From Heterobasidion occidentale (Eukaryota; Basidiomycota; Agaricomycetes; Russulales; Bondarzewiaceae): DNA of 27,452 nt. This document shows positions 19,466-27,452 of the stretch, in pieces. The notes below the pieces were generated by a model. The model saw only the letters and a program-made list of their open reading frames with translations. It was not told the DNA's origin and searched no databases. The DNA is taken from the NCBI GenBank assembly GCA_039111635.1, contig JBCAQO010000066.1:1-27452 (forward strand), in the 5' to 3' direction. The translations under genes and the position numbers were made by a program. Positions within the stretch are counted from its first letter, which is position 1, and every line of letters starts with the position of its first letter.

Positions 19466-19522
19466 CTTGCTCATTGCAGGCATTGTTTGGTCATCAGCAG
19501 CTGGCTCCTTGCTCATTGCAGG
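19466..19522 (+). repeat. Paired CTTGCTCATTGCAGG motif, copy set 2
   Basis: Exact 15-mers at 19466 and 19508, 42 bp apart, about 340-385 bp upstream of the transposase ATG. They are identical to the pair at 13481 and 13527. Beyond the 15-mer, the sequences around the two sets share only short matches such as CCTTGCTCATTGCAGGGT. Confidence 0.7.
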
Positions 19523-19766
19523 GTGTTAGACTGTCTCTGTCTCAACGGCGTTTGGAGCCTCTCCAGGCACTCATCGGTGGTTCGGATGTTAGAGGGTTTT
19601 GTGGTACAAGACGGTTGACCGTAAAAATGTGATGAGCACTTTCTGGTCTTGGGTTTCTGAGTAGTCTTCTCCTCATAGAAGCTATTCTACTTCACTACAG
19701 CGCATAACGATTTGAGATCCGATCGGCAAAACACATCTTAGCGAGCGAGCGAGTCATGTCTTTCTA

Positions 19767-19774
19767 CATATAAG
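19767..19774 (+). promoter_or_regulatory. Possible TATA box of the Plavaka gene
   Basis: CATATAAG at 19767-19774, about 80 bp upstream of the ATG at 19851. The position fits a short 5' leader. No other core-promoter signal supports it. Confidence 0.3.
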
Positions 19775-19850
19775 CTGACAGACCATCGCTTGCGCTGAAA
19801 GTCCCCACCCGCGCTTGTATCATTCGACCTCCTCTGGCCACACGATTTTC

Positions 19851-22800
19851 ATGGAATTGCCGCCGGCTTTCAGCGAGTCTTGTGTTTGCGGAAGGTCATT
19901 CTCGCTGCCATCGGCGCTCACTTACCACAGGCGCACATGTCAGAAAACCAAGAAAAGGTTTTCTGAGGCGCTAGCAAAAGCCAAAGAAGTGTGGGCTGCG
20001 AAGAAACGTCGTCGAACGGATGCTGATGGATCCAGAGCAGTTTTGGAGACAGCACCGTTGGTCGCGGAGGTCTTGGAGCCAGCATTGTCGATCGCAGAGG
20101 TCCCTACACCAGCTGTACAACAGGTGAGTTTACATCTCAAAGTTTCGCCCTCATCTGTATCTTAAGGTTTTCAGTCTATTCCACAGTCGTCCTCCGCAAA
20201 TCAAGATGACCCAAACCTTTCTCTGGCAGAACGCAGGCCTCGTAGAGCAAATACCAGGCTTCCTAAACGTTATCGTGACATGTTGCCTCAGCCCCCGGCA
20301 GCTTTACCCGTTCAGTTGCAGTCGCTATCAGAGCCATCTTCTTCCGCGTCTATAACTCCGATGCAGTCGCCTCCCACCGTAGCCCTCTCTTCCGATCCAC
20401 CTCAGGTGATTCAAAAGTCTTTGCGACAGATCTTGAAGTCTCCCCGAAACATTTTTGGGTTGTTTCGTCAGTATCATGCCACTGACTTTCCAGCACACGA
20501 TCCCGAACGAGTCGCTGAAAAGCCTGCTTTGTCAACGCAGGATGACTCGAATGCCCTCCCTGAGTCTTCTTCTGCGCCGTCATTCTATCCTTATCCCAAT
20601 CGCTCGTCATTTCTTCTCGGTGAATGGTACTGGAACGATGGAGTACGAAAATCTCAATCGAGTTTCAAAAATCTCATCGACATCGTCGGCAGTACCGATT
20701 TTCGCCCGGAGGACGTCAGAAAAACGCCATGGAGCAGTATTGATCGCAAGCTGGCTGGTCAGGATGAGGATAATTGGGAGGACGAACAAGAGGAGGATGG
20801 GTGGATACACGACACCGTCAAGATATCTATCCCGTTCCACAAGAAATGTCTTCAACCAGGGGCGCAGGATTATGTCGTCACAAGTTTCCATCATCGACGG
20901 TTAGTGTCTGTGATTAAGGAAAAGATCACCAACCCGACAACCTTTCCCCACTTACATCTCGAGCCATATAAACTGCTATGCCAACCTGGTAGTGCTCCAG
21001 AGGCAGTACAAGTCCACGGAGAAGCCTATACATCAGAGGCTTTTTTGGATGCACACAACGCTCTGCAGGAAAGTCCAGGAGAACCAGGGTGTAGCCTTGA
21101 AAGAGTTGTCGCCGCGCTGATGTTTGCATCAGACGGCACTCATCTTTCGACCTTCGGCGATGCCAAACTGTGGCCTGCCTATCTTGCACTTGGCAATGAA
21201 TCGAAGTATCGCCGGTGTAAACCATCTTGTCGTTCCTTCACTCATATAGCTTACTTCGAAAAGGTAAATCGCTTCCATTCTACAGACGAACGACACTGAC
21301 GAAACGAAATAGCTCCCGGACGCTTTCAAGGATTTTGCTGCCGAAAGAATTGGAGGAAAGGGACCCAACAGCGCTTTCATGGCCCATTGTCAGCGCGATA
21401 TGTTACAGGCCCAATGGAGGCTACTCCTTGACGACGAATTTCTGCATGCCTATGCGCACGGCATTGTCATTGAGTGTTGTGATGGAGTCAAACGACGGTT
21501 CTATCCTCGAATATTCACTTACTCTGCTGACTATCCTGAAAAGTCTGTTTTTCCCCTTTTTGATATCACGGAGTACCCCATCACTCAATCATGTGTCCCA
21601 GGATCATTCTCGCCAGCATACGAAATCTCGGTGGTTGTCCTTGCCCACGTTGCCTGATTCCTCTATCCCGGGTGCATAACATCGGTATGCCTCAGGATAT
21701 GGCACAACGGGTGTCACTGGCTCGCGTGGATGACCAACACCGTCGGGTTGTTGTGTCGCTTGCTCGGGAAATAATCTATCACAAAAATTTTGCAGTAAAC
21801 AGTTCTGCCGTAGAAAAGCTGTTGAAGCCAGAATCTTTGGTCCCAACAACAGTAAGTTTCTCGCTCTATGGCGTGAACATCCAAGTAAGCTAAACATTCA
21901 TCTAGAATGCATTCTCGGAAAGACTGGCACCGCTTGGTTTCAACATGTTTGACATGTTTGTTGTCGATCTCTTGCACGAAATTGAGCTTGGCGTGTGGAA
22001 GTCATTGTTTATACACCTTCTCCGCATCCTCGATTGCGAGGACGAAGGGCTAAAGCACATCTTAGACCGAAGGTATGCAGAGTCTTGTCGTCAACGACCA
22101 GGTGGCTCAATCTTCTGTCAGGTACCGACAGGTACCTTCGTTCGGTAGAGATGCGATCAAACGTATATCTAGAAATGCTTCCGAATTGAAGAGGATGGCT
22201 GCCCGAGACTATGAAGACCTTCTACAGGTAGGATCAGTTCTCCTTGACTGGTGTTTTCGTTCTGAGATCTGCTGCAGTGTTCAATCCCCGTCTTCGAAGG
22301 ACTCCTGCCTGAACCGCACAATCACCAGATCTTGCAGCTCTTGTTTGTACTGACTCACTGGCATGGACTGGCAAAACTTCGAATGCACACCGATCACACC
22401 CTTTCCCTTTTAGCTACGCTGACCGCTGTTTTGGGAGAGCGTCTTCGAGAATTTGTCGACAACACATGCTCTGCTTTCAATACTCGGGAGCTCGCAAAAG
22501 AGAGCGCTGCTCGACAACGACGCCAGCAAAATAAAATGGCCAAACTTCCTCGTCCTGCATCTGTGCTCGCAAGCAGTTCAGCGGATACAGCCAGAAAGCC
22601 CAAGTCATTCAATTTGGAAACTTACAAGATTCACTCTCTTGGTGACTATGTTCGATCTATTATAGCATTTGGGACAACAGATTCATATTCTTCTCAATCG
22701 GTCCGTGCCTGTTTTTCTCTGTGTGCTTCCTGCGAATATTGACACATTCACAGGGTGAACGTGAACATCTTAGACCCAAAGGTAGTTTCTTGCGTACAAG

Positions 22801-24059
22801 CGGCAAAAATTATACAAAGCAACTCACACAGATCGAACGACGTGAGACTCGCATCCGCCAGCTTTCCTATAAACACGGCAAACAAGAGTCCGTCTCGAAG
22901 GATTTGAAACAGCAGTATCATATTGGCGAAACGGAAAAGTGCCCTGTGGTTCTTCCTCTCTTTTTACAGCGAAATTCAGGAGATCCCGCCATCAAAGTAC
23001 GTTGATCATTTTCTCATGTGAAACTATCAGACACTTATGATCTTCAGGAATTCTTGTCCAAGCTCAGGGCTCATCTTCTTCCGCGCATACAAACTGTGTT
23101 ACAGGTCGAAGCCGCTACGCTTCCTGAGTATTTGAGGACTGAAATTCCAGTCCGGGACCCTACAAAGCGGGACGACTGCGATCTCATCTTCTTCAAGCAC
23201 GACAAGCTCTATTTGCACAAGTTAGCGCGTTTCAATTACACGACTTACGATGTTCAACGAGAACAGGACAACATTCATCCAGGTCACTCTCGCAGCAATG
23301 TCATGGTGTTGGCTAACGTGGATTCCGATGCAACAAGTCATCATTTTTGGTATGCGCAAGTCCTTGGAATTTACCATGCAAATGTTATCTACACCGGCTC
23401 CGGCATGTTGGATTACTGCCCTCGTCGTATGGACTTCTTGTGGGTCAGATGGTATGAGACCATGCCTGCGACGGACGATGGTTGGGACACTTGCGAATTA
23501 GATTGTCTCCGCTTTCCCCCTTTGAACAGGGAGGATTCCTTTGGATTTTTAGACCCAGTAGACGTTCTCCGGGAATGTCACATTATCCCAGCGTTCACAA
23601 AAGGTCCTCGGCATGCAGATGGGATGGGTCTCTCCCGATGTGCCAAGGACGGACAGGACTGGAAGGCTTACTATGTGAATCGGTGAGTGAACATCGTACT
23701 CGGCATATGAAAGCCCGACTCACGGTCTCGCGTCTAGGTTTGCTGATCGTGATATTCTGATGCGTTATCACTGGGGTATGGGCATTGGGCACATTCATGC
23801 CCACGAACGATCAACTCCTGTCATTCCTTCTGGACGACAAGGGCCCTTGGAATTTCTTGAGGAACCAGAGCCCACGACACGGGTGCCCGATCTTCAGGAT
23901 ACGGATATGGAGGAGAGAGAAGACCCAGAGCTGGCCTTGGAAGATCGTGAGGCAGAGGGATGGGAGGATGTGTCAGATTCAGAGGAATCCATGGAAGATC
24001 CGGAAAGTGTAGATGAGGACACAACGATGTTTGATGCCGAGGACATGGTGTTTTCATAA
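19851..24059 (+). CDS. Plavaka-family DNA transposase, ten exons, intact
   Basis: ATG at 19851. Exons: 19851-20123, 20175-21263, 21313-21542, 21602-21851, 21906-22072, 22122-22227, 22278-22700, 22754-22996, 23048-23682, 23738-24059. All joins keep phase, giving 3738 nt or 1245 aa with no stop. The N-terminus has a zinc-finger-like C-x-C..H-x3-C (Cys11, Cys13, His26, Cys30), followed by basic KKRRR. Core hallmarks of Plavaka (CACTA-like superfamily) appear in order: KLWPAYLALGNESKYRRCKP, CPCPRC (543-548), VDLLHEIELGVWK (634-646), ARDYEDLLQ with PVFEGLLPEP, HWHGLAKLRMHTD, GTTDSYSSQ with GEREH, and a C-terminal MRYHWGMGIGH. The last 75 or so residues are acidic. The family is recognised from memory. 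The catalytic triad was not assigned residue by residue. The open frame suggests recent activity. Confidence 0.9.
19851..24059 (+). mobile_element. Plavaka DNA transposon (coding body; ends not resolved)
   Basis: The extent is given by the transposase only. Terminal inverted repeats and target-site duplication were looked for by eye in 19060-19850 and 24060-24700 without a convincing pair, so the true element is longer than stated. Confidence 0.7.
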
Positions 24060-24867
24060 TTCTATTGCACGATTCTTCGATAATCACATCTACGTACATC
24101 TCTTAATCAGGGAGGGCTGGGAAAGTAACACCCCACACCCCTGGCATGATTCTACTGGAATGGGGGCCGACGAGGGAGCGGGGAGCAGAGAGGCCCAGGA
24201 ACGACCTGAGGACGGATGCAGGAGCCTCTCATCCGAGTGTGAGCGAGTCAGCCGCGCTCCTGGGACTTGCGGAGGGATTCGACGAGGGAGCGGGGAGCAG
24301 GGCGGCCGAGGAATGACGTGCGGACTGTGGCCGCAGCGAGGACGGGCGCGCGTGTCGAGCGTATGCGAGTGACGTGACTACGGCCGCGATGTGACAGGTG
24401 CGTTACGACGCGTTTCCTGGTCACGCGACACATAACGCTTACGAAATATTCATCTAAAACCTCTAATCGCTAGGTCATCAGGAATTCTTCACAGATACGG
24501 ATGCACTGGCGACATTAGAATCTTTATCTGTCAAAATGGGACATTGTTACGAGTCTTCACTGTGTATCGTGCGTTCTGTACAGAGCGTTGCCGTTACTGA
24601 TTTTTATTTGTACAGTATAAGCCATTAGCGTGCGTCGTGACTTACTGATCACTCTGATAGATGTCTTGCAGACCGCGAGCGGTGTGGGATATATCCCTAA
24701 TTGCATTGTCTGTCGCGAGAAAATCAAAGAAGCGCGTACAAACGAACACCCCCGTTAAACTCCGAACGTGCAAACGTTTGCACGCAACCTGCACTCTGTC
24801 AAGAGCTTCCATCAACAAACATCCTCAACTACTACACCCTCTGAACACGGTCAATCACAGAATCAAC
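24060..24867. other. Region downstream of the Plavaka gene
   Basis: The 3' flank is AT-rich to about 24110. A GC-rich stretch at 24160-24370 contains CGACGAGGGAGCGGGGAGC twice (24168 and 24280, 112 bp apart) within a degenerate 112-bp duplication. 24430-24660 is AT-rich without genes. 24661-24860 is open on the plus strand (Lys/Arg/His-rich) but is probably the 5' leader of the 24868 gene. Confidence 0.45.
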
Positions 24868-25430
24868 ATGACACGCTATCATAAGGGAAGGAGGGGGACA
24901 AGGTGAGCACACAGCACGCTGTGTTCTGCGCTAGCGTCGCTAACGATCACGCTTGTTAGAAACACTCGCTCGAGGTGAGCATCTCTCGTTTTCACTGGAC
25001 CATGGGAGTGAAACCGCTGGTACTAGGCGCGTGCTGACGCTGCGGAAAGAGCGTGCATCGGAACCGACAGTCTCGTGGGCGTTTTCGGAACACTATAGCG
25101 CGAACGCGGAGGAGAAGTCAAGGGTAGAGTCACTTGTCCGAGAGTTTCTCCGCCACGCTGGGCCCGAAGCCCTACGCGATGTAGGAGCCGTGTGCATTCG
25201 GTGAGTTTGGATTTCACTCGCTGTTTGATTCTCTTTCATAGTGCTCTCTCCTTAGGTCCACTATGCATACGTCGGACGATGAAGTAGAACACGTCCAGGT
25301 GCGCGTATACGCGAAGGACGGACGGCGTTTGCGCATCAGGAAAGGGGGAAAGGATCGATGGGCATCCTTGCATATCCCCAACGATCGTGGTCTCTGGGTG
25401 CCAATCGTCTTCGTTGAAAAGAACGCCTAA
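24868..25430 (+). CDS. Small spliced protein of unknown function
   Basis: The secure part is a frame ending at 25200 (HYSANAEEKSRVESLVREFL, then GPEALRDVGAVCIR) joined in phase through a 55-nt intron (GTGAGT..CCTTAG, 25201-25255) to a last exon, 25256-25430 (VRVYAKDGRRLRIRKGGKD, GLWVPIVFVEKNA, TAA). The 5' end is less certain. ATG at 24868 (ATCAACATGAC), a 57-nt intron 24903-24959 with a CTAAC branch, a 15-nt micro-exon 24960-24974 and a 52-nt intron 24975-25026 give a continuous 132-aa model. The short first exon is basic. The C-terminal half looks like a small beta-rich domain. The family is not recognised. The alternative is a start inside the second exon. Confidence 0.55.
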
Positions 25431-25540
25431 ATGTCACGTCTTCCCATCCAAGTCGTCCCTACAATCTGATTGTCGTTGTACTCTATTTACTTCTTGGTCA
25501 TGCGCTGTACACTAACTATTTCTTGATCATGCGTTGACAT

Positions 25541-25805
25541 ATGACAATGCCTGGTAAAAATTCACCTATAATTCATGCTTCTGGTCATGGACTGCAAGAT
25601 CATGCTCGGTTGTCATTGCTATTTGAACATATGACAATGCCTGGTAAGATTTCGACTATAATTCATCTTTCTGGTCATGGATTTCAAGATCACGCTCAGT
25701 CGTTATCGCTATTTGAACATATGACAATGCCTGGTAAGATTTCGGCTATAATTCATCTTTCTGGTCATGGATTGCAGAATCTATTTCAGTCTTATCTTGC
25801 TTCTC
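25541..25805 (+). repeat. Three tandem 90-bp units
   Basis: ATGACAATGCCTGGTAA starts at 25541, 25631 and 25721. Each unit continues with ATTTC or similar, CTATAATTCAT, TTCTGGTCATGGA and TGCAAGATCA-like text. The third is partial at its 3' end. The period is divisible by three, so one frame stays open (30-residue repeat), but there is no other sign of coding. The array lies between the small spliced gene and the 3' end of the LINE remnant. Confidence 0.85.
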
Positions 25806-25874
25806 TTTTTGTAAATTTCTGGTGAATACTTGATCAGACTATACAAAGGTAGAAAAAGGCTTTCCAAGCCGTGA

Positions 25875-27452
25875 CTATATGTCACCACTTGACCAACTCC
25901 GACAGGGAAAATCAGTACCAAGTAATTTTCCCGATGTGCGTAACGTGGCCGCCATCTGTCTCTGTTCCGCGGTTCGAATCTGCACGAGTCTCGTCGCTCC
26001 TCTATGTCCGCCTCCTCCTCGCGCTCGGGGTGTGGTTGGTTGTGTTCGTCGCTCGTTTCGGCTCCTAGGTCCGTCCAGCTCCGTCTCCATGGTCTTTGGC
26101 AGGTTCAGGTCTCCGAATGTCTTCTTGAAGCGCTGGGTTTCGTGTATGAACTCGAATAGGTGTTTGAACATCGATGGGTTGGATAATAGTTCGGAAAGGT
26201 TACGGCTCGCTCGCCCTACCGCTTGCTCAGGCGGTGTCGACTGTCGGTAAAGCTTCGGCATTCGAGAAGGAAGTGGGCACCATCTCATCGCGCTGCCCAC
26301 ACGCGGGACAGGTGGGTTCTCGAACTCGTCTGGACGTATACGGTGTAGATGACGTTGTTATTGTGCGTGGCCTGTGCGTAGTTGCATAAGGGTAGCGGCA
26401 TGTCGACGCGGGAGAGAAGAAGTGATTTTCCGAAACCTGTTCGAAGGTGCTGTGGGATCTATCCTCTGCAGCTTTTGCCATCTCGGTGACTGTTCCATGA
26501 GTTTTTTCCAGCGCCTTCTTGAGTCCATCGTTGAACCTTTGCCTTGCCGCCGACCGGCTGAAGGGAAGCTGTCCCCTGATCGCCTTTGGTAGTACTGTGT
26601 CCATGCTCGTGAGTCCTCTCGCTGCCGCCTTCGTCGTCCTCGTCGCTTCTCTCGTTTCCTACAATATCGACGTTTGCCCTGGTACCATCGTAAGGTTGGT
26701 CGTCCTCTGCCTCTGCCTCCGAACTCCTCTCTACCTTGTCGTGAATTGCGTCGACAAGATACGATCCTGGGGTGCTCCTGGCTATCTTTGTGGCCTGTAT
26801 TGCAGCGACGTTGTCCAGTGCTCATCGATGCCGAGCGATGCGGTGGTTCGTTTTGTATGAGCTGTAAAGCAAGAAGGATGCCGGTAAGTTCTGCTTCGTA
26901 TACGGTGTGATGTTCTGCTCTGCCAAGGTATTGTTGCAGCCTCGCTTTTTCGTTACCGTGTCTGAACAGGACCGCCGCTGACCCTACTCCCCATTCTATT
27001 AGAGATCCATCTGAATATACCTGTATTTCGTCTCTGTTGTGTTTCTCGGCTTCGATGGCTCCATCTTGTTGGGTGCAATGCTCGTTTGGATGGCTGACTG
27101 CCACTTTGGATCGAGTCGCACGGCTTTGATGTCTTCAAATTGGCTCGGAAAGATGGCGTAGGCTTCGCTTAGGAGCCTATGGAGAGGGGAGCGATCTGGT
27201 GTTCGGGTTGTCGCGTCTGCGGCCACTATGGTGTGTCTGTAGAGGGGATGCTCATCGGCTAGTGTTGCCAGTCCTGGTGGCTTCGTCATGGCACTTTTTG
27301 TCGACCAGTAGGCTGAATGGTAAAAATTCTGCGTGTGCGTCAAGAATATCAGTAGCGGTGGTGCGCATGGCACCGGTTATGTGTATGGCTGCCTGTCCTC
27401 TGGACTCTGGCTAGCTTCTCTATCATGCCTTTGGAGCCTTGCCCTCACGCGA
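25875..27452 (-). mobile_element. 3' part of a Tad-like LINE (non-LTR retrotransposon), frameshifted
   Basis: The minus-strand text runs in order. It starts with the end of the reverse-transcriptase region (AAIHITGAMRTTATDILDAH, FLPFSLLVDKKCHDEATR, then PLYRHTIVAA). Next is an RNase H domain, with VYSDGS (Asp near 27010), TVYEAELTGILLALQ and, after a frameshift near 26835, LDNVAAIQATKIARSTPGSY. Last are LRTGHA, a Cys-rich segment (CPACGQRDE) and a C-terminal stretch (LFEFIHETQRFKKTFGD). These are hallmarks of fungal LINE second open reading frames. Several frame changes (near 27400, 26980, 26835, 26400 and 26270) show that this copy is dead. The last frame stops at 25875, close to the presumed 3' end. 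The element continues past the right window edge. Confidence 0.9.

Larger units (their letters stand above)
19060..19850. other. Divergent intergenic region between the deaminase-like gene and the Plavaka transposase
   Basis: No coding frame of note. An AT-rich stretch lies at 19200-19230. GGCACCTCTTCCATG is repeated at 19421 and 19435. A pair of CTTGCTCATTGCAGG motifs is present (19466 and 19508). A short GCGAGCGAGCGAG run sits at 19741. TATATATTAG on the minus strand at 19084-19075 lies just upstream of the deaminase-like ATG. The left end of the Plavaka element should be in or near this stretch, but I could not place it. Confidence 0.4.

Noticed and set aside
19150..24512. CAGTG..CACTG as terminal inverted repeats of the Plavaka element (TCGCCAGTG at 19150 and CACTGGCGA at 24504)
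   Set aside because: Only nine bases match, the sequence diverges at once inward, and the flanks do not form a direct target-site duplication.

Overview
This window looks like a transposon- and repeat-rich accessory region of a basidiomycete (Agaricomycete-type) genome. The evidence is the many 50-60 nt GT-AG introns with CTAAC/CTGAC-like branch sites, a spliced Plavaka-family DNA transposase, a Tad-like LINE with an RNase H domain, a fungal OTT_1508-type deaminase-like gene, and two large proteins of the lineage-restricted kind that is expanded in mushroom-forming fungi. Nothing prokaryotic is present.

Layout. 1-163: edge of a minus-strand gene. 164-1500: no firm gene. 1505-3165: a decayed gene fragment, then an array of an imperfect-palindrome repeat. 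3253-6466: large multi-exon hypothetical gene with frame breaks and a Pro-rich minisatellite. 6909-7943: weak gene remnant with a 107-bp tandem duplication. 8125-9345: the 1450-2900 segment again, in inverted orientation (69-bp tandem units plus the same gene fragment). 9885-10155: third group of the palindromic repeat, abutting the stop codon of a minus-strand spliced gene (10163-10706). 11250-11782: compact four-exon gene with a HicA/YcfA-like look. 11950-13030: GC-rich, strand-asymmetric minisatellite with G-quadruplex motifs. 13125-13195: tRNA-like relic. 13661-16441: intact three-exon, 889-codon hypothetical gene. 16709-19059 (minus): spliced deaminase-like gene. 19851-24059: ten-exon Plavaka transposase, open throughout (1245 aa). 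24868-25430: small spliced gene of unknown function. 25541-25805: three 90-bp repeats. 25875-27452 (minus): frameshifted 3' part of a LINE.

How it fits together. No operon-like logic is expected. Genes 13661-16441 and 16709-19059 are convergent, and the deaminase-like gene and the transposase are divergent across about 790 bp. The most unusual structure is a family of roughly 28 copies of a short imperfect palindrome in three groups. These copies flank the 3253-7943 genes as a large inverted repeat and begin about 10 bp after three predicted stop codons. Exon models were built by hand from splice signals and reading phase; none has been tested against transcripts or databases.
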